Positions 46,110 through 53,907 of a DNA stretch of 53,907 nucleotides are shown here, one piece after another. This stretch comes from a virus: positions 1-53,907 of IMG/VR virus record IMGVR_UViG_3300046713_000242, one strand, 5' to 3'. Made by a program: the position numbers and the translations under genes. Position 1 is the stretch's first letter, and each line of letters opens with the position of its first letter. The notes beneath the pieces were generated by a model that was not told where the DNA came from, did no database searches, and was given only the letters and a program-made list of their open reading frames with translations.

Positions 46110-46541
46110 TCAGAGCTTTCGGAAGGTCGAGCCGTTGGCGGTGAACTTCATATCGCCGTACTGGTCTCGCTTGCCGAAGTTGGCGCCCATCTCGCCAAAC
46201 TTCAGGCCCGGGAAGGCCATGCGGCGGCGCTCACCGTTGGGAAACTGAAGCGCGGACACAGCGTTGATGGACGCCGAAGCCGCGGTGCGGCGCTGCGCGC
46301 GGTCGACTACCGCTGTCACGAAATCGAACGTCTTGGCGCTCGACATGTCGATCGTGAACTCGAGCTTCACGCCGCGGAAAATCTCATCGAACTGGTCAGC
46401 GACCTGGCCGAGGTAGCCTTCCTGGATGATGTCCAGCATGAAAGTGAACGTGTGATCCTTGATGTGGTCGAAGTACGTCACGAGCCCGCTCGGAAGCGTG
46501 AGGCTCAGCCGCACTTCTTGACCTTTGATCGGCAAATCCAT
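46110..46541 (-). CDS. Tail tube protein
   Basis: 143 residues from ATG 46541. Starts MDLPIKGQEVRLSLTL and contains HTFTFMLDIIQEGYLGQVAD, VKLEFTIDMSSAKTFDFVTA and RRMAFPGLKFGEMG, the two-layer beta design of contractile-tail tube proteins. Length is close to the family (about 140-170). It follows the sheath gene as usual. Confidence 0.8.
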   Translation of the reverse strand: MDLPIKGQEVRLSLTLPSGLVTYFDHIKDHTFTFMLDIIQEGYLGQVADQFDEIFRGVKLEFTIDMSSAKTFDFVTAVVDRAQRRTAASASINAVSALQFPNGERRRMAFPGLKFGEMGANFGKRDQYGDMKFTANGSTFRKL

Positions 46542-46553
46542 GGTGCTGGCTCC

Positions 46554-48752
46554 TTAGGCGGCTTCTGACTCGGTGACAGTGATCACGCCCTCACCGATCT
46601 CGGTGCGAACTTCGATAGCGTCCATGCTCGACAAGGTGCGCACCTTGAAGACCATCACGAAGATCCCGAGCGCTTCGAGCGCGTCAGAGTTGGCGTCGAG
46701 GCTTCCCGTGTAGCTCGCGATCCGCTGGCGCTCGGGGTCGTCGGTGCTCAGGAGCCCGGACAAAAAGCCGTCGGAGCTCACGTAGCAGGCGTCGCGCCGA
46801 GAATCGGTCATGAGCTTTTTCACGAACGGCACGAGCCCGCGCGCCAAGCTGTCTTGGATGAAGTCGGCCATCTTGCGGCGCGCCTGCGTCTTGCGGCCGT
46901 TGATCGAGCTGGTCGTGACGCCGCTCTGGAAGACCATGCCCGCCGTGCGGTCGAGCCGCGGCGCGCAGATCCCCGAGGCCTTCAGGTCGGCGTAGTCGGT
47001 CGCCGTAAGCACGGTGCCGCCGGCCAAGGTTTCGATGGCGAAAAAGTTCGTCAGCAGCTGGGTTGCCTGACCCGCGTTCTCTTCGGGCGGCAAGAGCGCC
47101 GAGACCTTCGCCAGGCCCGCATGGGCGCGCAGCGTCACGATCCCGGAGTCGTTGAAGCCGAGGCCGCCAGAGACGCCGCGTGCCTGGATCTCGGGGATCA
47201 CCACCTGCCAGCCGGGCCAGGTGTACCAGACACGATCAGAGCGCAGCAGCGCGGCGTCGACCTTGGCCTGCGCCTTGGTCAGCCCGAGCGCGCCAGAGCG
47301 CAAGAACTTGCGCCCCGCCGAGCCCGTATTGCTCGCGTCCTCTGCGTTGTCGGAGGCGTAGGTGTCGATCGCGATCGAGCGGCGTGCGCTGTACAGGTAG
47401 TTGATGTCGATCGCTTCGTTCGTGGTGTCCTTGGTCTTGTCGAGCGCCGCCGTGTAGCGCGCGTCGAGCTGACCTTCGGTGAGTGCAGCCGTGAGCGCCG
47501 CCGGGTTCGTGGCGCTCATCGTCGCAAAGCTCGGCTGATCGATCAGCACGTTGACGGCGTTCGCGCTCTGACCGACCGCGGTCCCGTCGTCGTACGCAGG
47601 GCGCACCTTGATCGAAAAGGGGCCGATGTTCGGCGCCGCGTTCGTGCCGGCCGCCACCGTGGTGGTGACCATCGTCACGAACTCGACCGCGCCAGACGTG
47701 CGGATGCGCGTGCCGGCCTTGATCGTGCCGCCGGCGTTCTCGCCCGCCTTGACGGTGGTCGCCGTGATCGTGATCCCGAGCGCCGTGGCCATCGCGCTCG
47801 CTGCGATCAGGATGGTGCCGGCGCCCGCGGTGCTGTCGTAGATGGACAGAAGCCCAGACGCGTCCACCAGCGCCTTGCCGTTGATCGAGGCGAGGCCCGC
47901 GGTGCCGTTGATGATCGTGGCCACCTCGGCCGCGGTCACCACCTGAAGATTGGCGACGTTGCCAGTGCCCGCCGTCGTGCCACCCGTCAGCTGCAAAACC
48001 GCCAGGACACCCGCGGTGCCATCGGCAAGCGTCAGGCTTCCGCCCGTGCCCTTCTGCAGACCCTTGATGGTGATCACGTTGGCAGCCTGCGTGGCGACGA
48101 CGGCGCCGACCGCCGCATTGATGCGCGACACGACTGCGGCCGCCGTCTGATCGGAAGCTGCGAAGGTGACGACGATCATGGGCAGCGCGTCGATCGTGAC
48201 GTTGAGCTTCTCGCCCCCGAGGAAGCCGGTACTGACGACCGCGCCGCCGCCCACCCGCTGCGCCTCGGCCGCGGCAATCGCCGTCGAAGCCGTCGGGCCG
48301 CCCGTGCTGGTGGTCAGCGTGATTTGCTGGCCGACGATCAGGTTGTAGGGGCCCTTGGTTCCCTTGATGACCGCGAGCGGCGAGAAAGCGACCTCGCCGA
48401 CGCTCGAGTCCACGCGTACGACCAGGAAGCGCGGCGCGCGAATGAACTTCGTGTAGAGGAAGCCGTTCCCGTTCCACACCTCGCCGTTGCGCTGGCGCGC
48501 GCACGGGTTGTTGCCGGTGATCCCGGCGTAGGTGTAACCGAGGGTTCCGAACTGGCGCGTGATGTCGCCGCCCTCGACCTCGGTGAGCACGCCGATCGGT
48601 CCGTCATCGAGCTCGCCCACCATGCAGACGACCCCGGTACCGATGCCCGTAATACTGGCGCTCGGATCGAGATCTTCGACATACACGCCCTCAAGGGCGG
48701 TCATCTCTTCGATGGTGAAAACACGACGCGCGCGGAAAATGTAACCAGCCAT
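46554..48752 (-). CDS. Tail sheath protein, long form
   Basis: 732 residues from ATG 48752 (GGGGG upstream). N-terminal ALEGVYVEDLDPSASITGIG, GVVCMVGELDDGPIGVL and ITRQFGTLGY are typical of the sheath. Residues about 140-360 contain Ala/Gly/Thr-rich inserted domains. The C-terminal core has GGLGFNDSGIVTLRAHAGLA, INGRKTQARRKMADFIQDSL and LEALGIFVMVFKVRTLSSMD, the domain whose end interlocks neighbouring subunits. Typical sheaths are about 400-500 residues, so this one is extended. Confidence 0.85.
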   Translation of the reverse strand: MAGYIFRARRVFTIEEMTALEGVYVEDLDPSASITGIGTGVVCMVGELDDGPIGVLTEVEGGDITRQFGTLGYTYAGITGNNPCARQRNGEVWNGNGFLYTKFIRAPRFLVVRVDSSVGEVAFSPLAVIKGTKGPYNLIVGQQITLTTSTGGPTASTAIAAAEAQRVGGGAVVSTGFLGGEKLNVTIDALPMIVVTFAASDQTAAAVVSRINAAVGAVVATQAANVITIKGLQKGTGGSLTLADGTAGVLAVLQLTGGTTAGTGNVANLQVVTAAEVATIINGTAGLASINGKALVDASGLLSIYDSTAGAGTILIAASAMATALGITITATTVKAGENAGGTIKAGTRIRTSGAVEFVTMVTTTVAAGTNAAPNIGPFSIKVRPAYDDGTAVGQSANAVNVLIDQPSFATMSATNPAALTAALTEGQLDARYTAALDKTKDTTNEAIDINYLYSARRSIAIDTYASDNAEDASNTGSAGRKFLRSGALGLTKAQAKVDAALLRSDRVWYTWPGWQVVIPEIQARGVSGGLGFNDSGIVTLRAHAGLAKVSALLPPEENAGQATQLLTNFFAIETLAGGTVLTATDYADLKASGICAPRLDRTAGMVFQSGVTTSSINGRKTQARRKMADFIQDSLARGLVPFVKKLMTDSRRDACYVSSDGFLSGLLSTDDPERQRIASYTGSLDANSDALEALGIFVMVFKVRTLSSMDAIEVRTEIGEGVITVTESEAA

Positions 48753-48826
48753 GCTCAACCCCCAACGGGTTCCACGGCTTCGCGCGATTCGGACAGTAGC
48801 ACGGGGCGCGCCGCCCCTGTCTAGGC

Positions 48827-49507
48827 CTAGCCCTGCGAGCTCGTGAGGGTGTGGACTGCGCGCGGCCAGAAGTGCCGCCCCGCCCTCATCTCGAGCATGG
48901 GCGCGTCCCACGTCACGAGCGCGCGCAGCTCCCATTCATTCGTATAGGCCTTGGCCGGGATGTTGACGCGCTGCGCTGGCTGCTTGAGCGTGAAGCGCCC
49001 TGTCGCGCAGGCATAGATCTCGGGCAGGCGCAGCAGCACCCCGCGCACCTCACGCGGATTGAAGATCCACGAGAGCGCCGTCGCCATGGCGTCGCGCAGG
49101 GGCTTCGAGTCGGCCCAGAAGCTGACCTGAAACACACCCTGGGCGTCCCCGAGATTCCAAATTACCGTGCCGCGCGCTTCGTCCCACGTATCTTCGAGCG
49201 CGTGCGGCAGAGCCTCGCTGAGGGCCGCGTCCGAACGCGGGAAGATGGACGCCGACGGGTAGAGCAGCTTCTGTTGGGCGGTGGGGTAGTCGTCGAGCAC
49301 GTCCAGCAGGGTGACTTCCCGATTTCGCGGCCGATCCTGTGCCGGGTCAGCCGGCTCGCCGCCCCAGACCGAGAACGTCTGACAGCGCAGATAGGCTTCG
49401 AGCGCCATCGCGCACGCTTTCTCGGCGTCGATCTGCACGCTGAGGCTATCGATGTGCGGCGCGGCCGCGTCCCCTTCCTTGCCGATCACGACGTCACCAG
49501 TAGCCAT
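48827..49507 (-). CDS. Tail terminator/neck protein candidate
   Basis: 226 residues from ATG 49507. Ordered alpha/beta: ACAMALEAYLRCQTFSVWGG, VIWNLGDAQGVFQVSFWADS, ATALSWIFNPREVRGVLLRL, then a final beta region with NEWELRALVTWDAPM. Position directly before the sheath gene is that of the tail terminator or connector in myophages. Family not proved. Confidence 0.55.
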   Translation of the reverse strand: MATGDVVIGKEGDAAAPHIDSLSVQIDAEKACAMALEAYLRCQTFSVWGGEPADPAQDRPRNREVTLLDVLDDYPTAQQKLLYPSASIFPRSDAALSEALPHALEDTWDEARGTVIWNLGDAQGVFQVSFWADSKPLRDAMATALSWIFNPREVRGVLLRLPEIYACATGRFTLKQPAQRVNIPAKAYTNEWELRALVTWDAPMLEMRAGRHFWPRAVHTLTSSQG

Positions 49508-49512
49508 GCGAG

Positions 49513-50013
49513 CTAGCGTGACCCGCGCGCGCGCTCGGCCGCCATCTTTTTGAGCGACTTACGGATCTCACTATCGAGCACGCGGTTTTTCTTCCAGCGG
49601 CGCAGCGCGCGCGAAAAGTAGCGCTTGGGCGCGATCCCATGCTGCTGGATGCTGCGCCGCACCGCCCACGCCATCGCTACGGGGTCGGTGGCGCCCTTGC
49701 GCGTGGCCCAGGCGATCAAGGGCTCGATCGGGGGCGTAAACGGCCGCGTGCCGCCTTCCATCATGGCCGCGTAGGGCGCGCCCATCGTCACGAAGGCGCC
49801 CGTCTTCAGATAGATCACGCCGACGCTGTTGCGCATGATTCCGCGGTCAACGACGGGGTAAGGCTCGTTTTCCGAGATCTCTTCGACCACGTAACCCTTG
49901 AGGCGCTCGGCGGCGCGCCGGCTCGCAATGACCGCGGCGTGCTGAAGGTCGGCCGGCAGGCGCTGCACGAGCCCCACGAACTGCGAGATCGTGACCTTGC
50001 GCCGCTGCCCCAT
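49513..50013 (-). CDS. Head-tail joining/tail completion protein candidate
   Basis: 166 residues from ATG 50013. Helical start (VTISQFVGLVQRLPADLQHA, then AAERLKGYVVEEISENEPYP), a GVIYLKTGAFVTMGAPYAAM beta part with the M-E-G-G-T-R-P-F loop, and a basic C-terminus (RWKKNRVLDSEIRKSLKKMA). The E-x-G-T-R-P-F/M-x-P loop is typical of HK97-gp10-type neck proteins. Confidence 0.65.
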   Translation of the reverse strand: MGQRRKVTISQFVGLVQRLPADLQHAAVIASRRAAERLKGYVVEEISENEPYPVVDRGIMRNSVGVIYLKTGAFVTMGAPYAAMMEGGTRPFTPPIEPLIAWATRKGATDPVAMAWAVRRSIQQHGIAPKRYFSRALRRWKKNRVLDSEIRKSLKKMAAERARGSR

Positions 50014-50015
50014 AG

Positions 50016-50423
50016 CTAGACGGTATGCGTGCCTTCGACGCCTCGTGCCTCGCGCGCGCGCGTACGGTCGTGCAGCCGGCGCAGCGCGGCCTCGGTGCAC
50101 TCAAGCGCCTCGGCATTCTCCTGGCACGCGTAGGGGCTGCTCTGGAAGCCGCGCAGGCGGTCCGCCACGATGGCGAGCAGCACTTCATTCGTGATGCCGT
50201 TGACGCCCACTTCCTTGATTGGCCCGTTCTGGAAGCAGATCAGCGTGCAGACCAGCGACGGGGTGCCTTCGGGGGCATCGGGGGGCGCGATCGAACCCGG
50301 TGGGCCTTGATACAGGATCGTGTAGACGTGGCTCGCGTTCCCGTTCTTGGGGTTGCGCTCGTCAGCCTCGATCGTGATCTCATGGTTCGCTGCGTTGATT
50401 TGGTGCTCGGTGATCTCTGGCAT
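50016..50423 (-). CDS. Phage protein with RGVEGTH C-terminus; possible Acb2/Tad1-type hairpin
   Basis: 135 residues from ATG 50423 with AAGGA upstream. FQNGPIKEVGVNGITNEVLL, then a helical hairpin with ADRLRGFQSSPYACQENAEA and LRRLHDRTRAREARGVEGTH. This C-terminal pattern is very common in phages. My recollection is that such sequences are placed with the Acb2/Tad1 helical-hairpin domain of anti-CBASS proteins; I could not check that. If right, it sequesters cyclic-nucleotide signals; otherwise it is a neck-region protein of unknown role. Confidence 0.5.
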   Translation of the reverse strand: MPEITEHQINAANHEITIEADERNPKNGNASHVYTILYQGPPGSIAPPDAPEGTPSLVCTLICFQNGPIKEVGVNGITNEVLLAIVADRLRGFQSSPYACQENAEALECTEAALRRLHDRTRAREARGVEGTHTV

Positions 50424-50449
50424 GGCGTGTCCTTCGCTTCGCTGGGGAT

Positions 50450-51007
50450 TCAGCGTTGGCCAGGGTACATCACCGCACCCGATCGATCCCGCCCCTGCGC
50501 GAGCTCGGTCAGCGTCACCTTCCAGTCGAACTGTTCGGGGCGCCGCACGGGCATGTCCTCGACCACGAACGGGCGCCGATCAGTCTTGCCGTCGCGCGCG
50601 TCGACAAACACTTCGATGAAGCCCTCTTCATTGGGAGGCAGCGGACGCCGGTGGAAGAGGTCGAGGATCTCATCCTCCGTCAGCTGAGGGTTGAGCTCGG
50701 TCAGCACCACCACGCCGCGCTCGACGTAGCCGCCGTCGCGCAGCTGGCGCTGCACCTTGGGCTCGACCTTCGGCCGTGGCAGAAACTCGCGCTCCCAGAC
50801 GCGCGTCACGTCGCCGCGCCCCGCCTGGTTGCCGTTCCAGCGCAGGCGCACCGAGAGCACGCGATAGGGACGCATTCCCAACGTCGTGTTGAGCTCGCGC
50901 GCGCTGTTCACCGTGCTCGCAAGCTGCTCGGCCAGCGAGCACGGGCCCGGGTCGACTACGACCGGCACAGCGGGAAGCAAGAGCCGCGGATTTCCGCTGT
51001 TATCCAC
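50450..51007 (-). CDS. Neck/tail completion protein candidate
   Basis: 185 residues from GTG 51007 (GGGGG about 8 nt upstream). Beta-rich (LRWNGNQAGRGDVTRVWERE), a VVVLTELNPQLTEDEILDLF segment and a C-terminal FDWKVTLTELAQG. No family recognised; its place between connector-like and RGVEGTH-type genes makes it a morphogenesis protein. Confidence 0.5.
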   Translation of the reverse strand: MDNSGNPRLLLPAVPVVVDPGPCSLAEQLASTVNSARELNTTLGMRPYRVLSVRLRWNGNQAGRGDVTRVWEREFLPRPKVEPKVQRQLRDGGYVERGVVVLTELNPQLTEDEILDLFHRRPLPPNEEGFIEVFVDARDGKTDRRPFVVEDMPVRRPEQFDWKVTLTELAQGRDRSGAVMYPGQR

Positions 51008-51017
51008 AGCATGCCCC

Positions 51018-51470
51018 CTAGGTGTTGGTAACGCGCATGCCGCCGTTGAAGGTCTGGCTATTCGGGTTCGGGAACACGCCCAGATCATCGGCGAGGATGC
51101 TGATCAAACGCCGACGCTCGGCCAGCAGCTTCGTGCGCCCGAGGCGCGCGTCGAAGGTAATGCCGCCCGTGCTGGTGACGCCGCCCCGCTTGTTGTCGGA
51201 GCGGATCAGGCACTCGACCTCATCCAAGTCGCACAGGTCTCGGCGCACCTGGTTACGCCCATCGGGGCTCAGACGCTTGAAGGCATCCTCGGTCACGTAG
51301 AGCGGCTGAATGGCCGCCGGGTAGCCGAAGGCAATCGCGGGCGCGAGCGCAAACCAGCGCGGGTAGCCTAGGAAGTGCAAGATCTTGGTCTTTTCCTCTT
51401 CGGAAAAGCCTCCGACGCTCAGCGCTTTCGCGAGTGCGGTCTCTTCTTGCTCGAGCGATGCATCCGCCAC
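51018..51470 (-). CDS. Head-tail connector-like protein
   Basis: 150 residues from GTG 51470. Helical (SVGGFSEEEKTKILHFLGYP, RRDLCDLDEVECLIRSDNKR, TKLLAERRRLISILADDLGV), ending GGMRVTNT. Such all-helical proteins of about 100-150 residues just after the capsid genes are usually head-tail adaptors. Family inferred from position and helicity. Confidence 0.5.
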   Translation of the reverse strand: MADASLEQEETALAKALSVGGFSEEEKTKILHFLGYPRWFALAPAIAFGYPAAIQPLYVTEDAFKRLSPDGRNQVRRDLCDLDEVECLIRSDNKRGGVTSTGGITFDARLGRTKLLAERRRLISILADDLGVFPNPNSQTFNGGMRVTNT

Positions 51471-51483
51471 GTCAGGCAGCCTA

Positions 51484-52197
51484 TCACGGCAGGATGAGCT
51501 CGGGAGCCTCGCAAGGTTCCAACTGCACCCCCTGCTTCTGCAAGTGCTCGGGGTCGTAGCTGCGATTCGTGAGGATCTGCCCCGCCTTGAGCGTGGTCAA
51601 AAATCCGTCGCTCATGAAGCGCACCTCGCGCACCACGCGGTAATGACGCAGGTCGGGTTCATCGCGCTTGATGGGCTCGAGCGGGCGATTCTGCTCGTTC
51701 ACCACCGACACAGGGGCGGACACCGGGAGCACTTCGGGCTGTTTGATGTCGAAGTCTTCGGGGTTCACGGGCTCGGCCGGGGGTTGCTCGGCGCGTGCGT
51801 TCGGGTCCACGGCGGGCTCGTCGGCGCGCGCGCGCAGCTTGGCCAGCACATCGAGGGCCTCGGCCTCGCTCTGTGGGTTCGCTTCCTTGAGCGCAAGCGC
51901 CTCTTCCGTGGTCAACACGGGGGCGGCATCGGGCGCGAACTGGCCGCCCGATGGATCCGTCTGGGATCCCTCGGCTCCGAAAGGGATCCGATCGGGATCC
52001 GTTTCGAGGGCGGTCACGAGCGGATCGGGAGCGCTCGCCGCGGGCTCTGCCGGCGCTTGCTCAGGTTCGGGCTCGGGCGCCTCGGCTTCCTCGGCGTCTG
52101 AGCCCTCTTCGGACTCGCCCTCGGCTTCCTCGGCGTGCGGTTCGGTGGGGTCGCCAACGGCGACCGTGCTCGACTGCTTTGGCTTCTTTTTGCTCAT
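51484..52197 (-). CDS. Acidic low-complexity protein after the capsid gene
   Basis: 237 residues from ATG 52197. A basic start (MSKKKPKQSS), then about 100 residues rich in E, A, P and D with few hydrophobics, and a C-terminal globular part (RHYRVVREVRFMSDGFLTTL, KAGQILTNRSYDPEHLQKQG). It might be a capsid-associated or decoration protein. The terminator at 52226-52290 separates it from the capsid gene. Confidence 0.5.
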   Translation of the reverse strand: MSKKKPKQSSTVAVGDPTEPHAEEAEGESEEGSDAEEAEAPEPEPEQAPAEPAASAPDPLVTALETDPDRIPFGAEGSQTDPSGGQFAPDAAPVLTTEEALALKEANPQSEAEALDVLAKLRARADEPAVDPNARAEQPPAEPVNPEDFDIKQPEVLPVSAPVSVVNEQNRPLEPIKRDEPDLRHYRVVREVRFMSDGFLTTLKAGQILTNRSYDPEHLQKQGVQLEPCEAPELILP

Positions 52198-52225
52198 GCC
52201 GCGCACCATACCGCTGGGCCGCATG

Positions 52226-52290
52226 AAAAAAAACCGGCCAGGGTCCCCCCCGGTCTTCCGCGCGAAGCCATTACGGGTAAGACCCTGGCC
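52226..52290 (-). terminator. Terminator after the major capsid gene
   Basis: GGCCAGGGTC (52236-52245) pairs with GACCCTGGCC (52281-52290), and on the minus strand is followed by GG and eight T (52233-52226). The 35-nt loop contains a smaller CTTC...GAAG hairpin. It should end most transcripts from the capsid gene; the downstream neck genes then need readthrough or a weak promoter. Confidence 0.75.
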
Positions 52291-52368
52291 GTGCCAGCGG
52301 TGACGGGCGCGTCACGAGAGCGAAGGACATCCCCCCCGCTTCGCGCACGCCACCGCGTGCGCCTTGGG

Positions 52369-53748
52369 TTAGCCCGCGTGCTCGATAACCAGCGCGCGCT
52401 TGAACATCGCGCCGTTGCCGGAAAGCAAGTCCGTGGGCACCGCGAATCCGCCCGACCACGACCACGCGTGATCGACGATCTGCTGCAGCACATCGAGCGG
52501 CGCGCGGATGGTGTACCGAATGCGATCGGTCAGCACCGTCACGCCGTTGTTCGTCACCTGGAAGTTGCCCACCTTGCCCATGATCCCTGCCTCGGTGATG
52601 TAGTCGGACTCGGGGATGTAGTGCTCGTAGATCGAGCCACCACCCGTGATGATCGTGCGGCCGATCGGCGTGCCGCCGTCGTTGATGACTTCCGCGCCGA
52701 TGTACGGGGCCGCGCGCGCGCTGCCCGAGGGCTCAGCGAACAGGGTCCCGACGTTGAACTGATTCGGGCACTCCGTGTTGCTGTAGAAGTAGCAAGCGAA
52801 GTTGGCGCCGATGGCCATCGACCGGTAGGGCATCGCGTCCGGGATCGATTGGTAGATGCGCTGCCATGCGTTGTCCTGCATGAGCTGCGCCTCACCCGCT
52901 TGCGGGATATGCACGTGATACATGCCGTCCGCGTGCGGGGGCACGTTCTGCGAGCGCAGCAGCGCCACCGCCTGGGTGATGTCGTTGAGCGTGAGCAGCG
53001 AAGTGCCCGAGAGCGCGTCCACCGTCGCCACGTTGCCGGCGCGCAGGATGCGCGCGCGCTGAAGTGCGCGCACGCGCGAGCGCGCCGCCAAGTTGGCGCC
53101 CAGGTTCGCAGACAGGGTCAGCGTGCCGGGGCCGTTCGGGAAGTCGGTGTTGTCGGGAGTCGCCGCCACCACGTTGGCCGCGATATTGGTGTTTCCGAGC
53201 TCGACCGCGATGGGGGCCGCGGGCGAGACGGGCACCAGCTGGCCGAGCAGCACGCGCTGCCGGAAGCCGTTGATGCTCGCGACCCGGATCGCTGCCGTGC
53301 CGCTGCTGGCCAGCACCATCGACATGGTGTCGCCAGACAGATAGGCGGTGAAGAGCTCGTTCCGCGTGACGCGGTTCATGGTGTCGCCCGCGAGCTCGCC
53401 CAGCTTCTGGGTGTCCTGCGAGAACTTGCTGGCGATCTGCACGCGGCTCTGCGGCATGTAGGTCTGCATGCCGTCGCCGCGCTGCACGGCCTCGACGCGC
53501 CATTGCTCCGTGCCGTAGGTGCGTACCGTCGGGTCCTGGCCGGGCGTGAGCGGCGTCATGTTGGGTTCCATGCGGCCCGTACGCGTGAAGATCTGCGCTT
53601 CGCCGATGTTGGCCGCCCAGCGGAAGGACTCGACGTCGGCGCGGAAGAGCAGCCGCGGGTAGAGCGCTTCGTAAAACGTACGCACCAGGGCGTTCTGCTG
53701 GATGATATTCGCGAGCTCGGGTCGAAACCCTACGAGTGAAACAGTCAT
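52369..53748 (-). CDS. Major capsid protein (HK97-like)
   Basis: 459 residues from ATG 53748 (GGAGG about 10 nt upstream). N-terminal QQNALVRTFYEALYPRLLFR, a VEAVQRGDGMQTYMPQSRVQ region, QDTQKLGELAGDTMNRVTRN and LFTAYLSGDTMSMVL, then ALQRARILRAGNVATVDALS, GMYHVHIPQAGEAQLMQDNA, a YIGAEVINDGGTPIGRTIIT beta part and a LDVLQQIVDHAWSWSGGFAV C-terminus. Size and secondary structure fit an HK97-type shell protein. It sits between two strong terminators, so it is its own transcription unit. Confidence 0.8.
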   Translation of the reverse strand: MTVSLVGFRPELANIIQQNALVRTFYEALYPRLLFRADVESFRWAANIGEAQIFTRTGRMEPNMTPLTPGQDPTVRTYGTEQWRVEAVQRGDGMQTYMPQSRVQIASKFSQDTQKLGELAGDTMNRVTRNELFTAYLSGDTMSMVLASSGTAAIRVASINGFRQRVLLGQLVPVSPAAPIAVELGNTNIAANVVAATPDNTDFPNGPGTLTLSANLGANLAARSRVRALQRARILRAGNVATVDALSGTSLLTLNDITQAVALLRSQNVPPHADGMYHVHIPQAGEAQLMQDNAWQRIYQSIPDAMPYRSMAIGANFACYFYSNTECPNQFNVGTLFAEPSGSARAAPYIGAEVINDGGTPIGRTIITGGGSIYEHYIPESDYITEAGIMGKVGNFQVTNNGVTVLTDRIRYTIRAPLDVLQQIVDHAWSWSGGFAVPTDLLSGNGAMFKRALVIEHAG

Positions 53749-53867
53749 GGGAAAAGGCCTCCGAAAAATCGGTGGGGTTCTTCCCGCCTGTTCGCCCGTT
53801 GACCGCTCGGCGTCGCGTGGTGGCGGTGCCGCGAAGTGGTGCGGCTATGTTTGTGTCGCAAGTATGA
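53749..53867 (-). promoter_or_regulatory. 5' region of the capsid gene
   Basis: 119 bp between the upstream terminator and the capsid ATG. A promoter must be here if the terminator works. TTGATC (53871-53866) plus 17 nt leads to ATAGCC (53848-53843), a weak candidate. A GCCGC/GCGGC hairpin (about 53827-53844) and a CCGAAAAATCGG palindrome (53760-53771) lie in the leader, the latter close to the Shine-Dalgarno, possibly regulating translation. Confidence 0.35.
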
Positions 53868-53907
53868 TCAAAAAAAACGGGCCGCGTGAAGGTTTTTCAC
53901 GCGGCCC
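53868..53907 (-). terminator. Strong terminator upstream of the capsid gene
   Basis: Perfect 12-bp stem: GGGCCGCGTGAA pairs with TTCACGCGGCCC around a short loop (53879-53907), then on the minus strand G and eight T (53877-53870). It ends whatever minus-strand gene lies just beyond the right edge of the window. It is the best terminator in the window. Confidence 0.85.

Noticed and set aside
46854-48824. Long plus-strand ORF of 656 codons opposite the sheath gene
   Set aside because: Arg/Asp/His/Gly-rich shadow of the GC-rich sheath gene; no homology-like motif and no ribosome-binding site.
52135-53739. Plus-strand ORF of 534 codons opposite the capsid gene
   Set aside because: Antisense shadow with Arg/His/Val-rich composition, crossing a terminator; the minus-strand capsid call is far stronger.

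Overview
The window is a high-GC stretch of a tailed double-stranded DNA phage genome (class Caudoviricetes) with a contractile, myovirus-type tail. The evidence is a full minus-strand morphogenesis block: major capsid, neck proteins, sheath, tube, a frameshifted tail-assembly chaperone, tape measure, LysM baseplate protein, hub, spike, W/J-like baseplate proteins and paired tail proteins. A holin and a spanin-like gene follow it. High GC, many GTG/TTG starts and a spanin-like protein suggest a high-GC Gram-negative host (Pseudomonadota or Myxococcota); this is inference. No integrase, tRNA or CRISPR array was seen, so lifestyle is undecided.

Layout. 1-2.0 kb (-): LamG-like, receptor-binding-type proteins, the first cut by the window edge. 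2.1-10.25 kb (-): small phage proteins, a RyR-domain protein, the large terminase, a PPC-motif methyltransferase-like protein, a HigA-like protein without its HTH and a 27-aa membrane peptide. 10.3-13.5 kb (+): an operon with a coiled-coil protein, a HerA-like ATPase and a zinc protein that contains a second membrane ORF. 13.6-23.9 kb (-): small proteins, a probable small terminase overlapped by an XRE regulator, a RusA-like resolvase, an exported hydrolase-like protein and a replisome-organiser-like protein. 24.2-25.98 kb (-): DNA methyltransferase and HTH regulator. 26.05-29.2 kb (+): ERF-type annealing protein and RecE-type exonuclease. 29.2-53.75 kb (-): lysis genes, then the virion genes read from the right edge.

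Regulation is the most unusual part. First, six genes lacking a Shine-Dalgarno start next to palindromic TTGCGCAA sites. In four of them exactly 28 nt separate site and start codon, and a possible -10 hexamer lies 7 nt from the start, which predicts leaderless mRNAs. The site is doubled with a 13-bp period at both divergent gene pairs and, degenerately, at a third start. Second, a 74-76 bp promoter plus 5'-leader cassette occurs three times, each time before a small-gene operon; two copies are identical. Third, terminators bracket the capsid gene, and an attenuator-like hairpin lies between the tube and chaperone genes.

Most early genes are chained by ATGA/GTGA/TTGA stop-start overlaps, so long polycistronic mRNAs with coupled translation are expected. 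ERF plus RecE should form a two-component recombination module, with RusA-like resolution. Other candidates for closer study are a caspase-fold-like protein beside the holin, a possible anti-CBASS-type protein among the neck genes, and the HerA/coiled-coil operon. All functions are assigned by eye from sequence; no database search was run.
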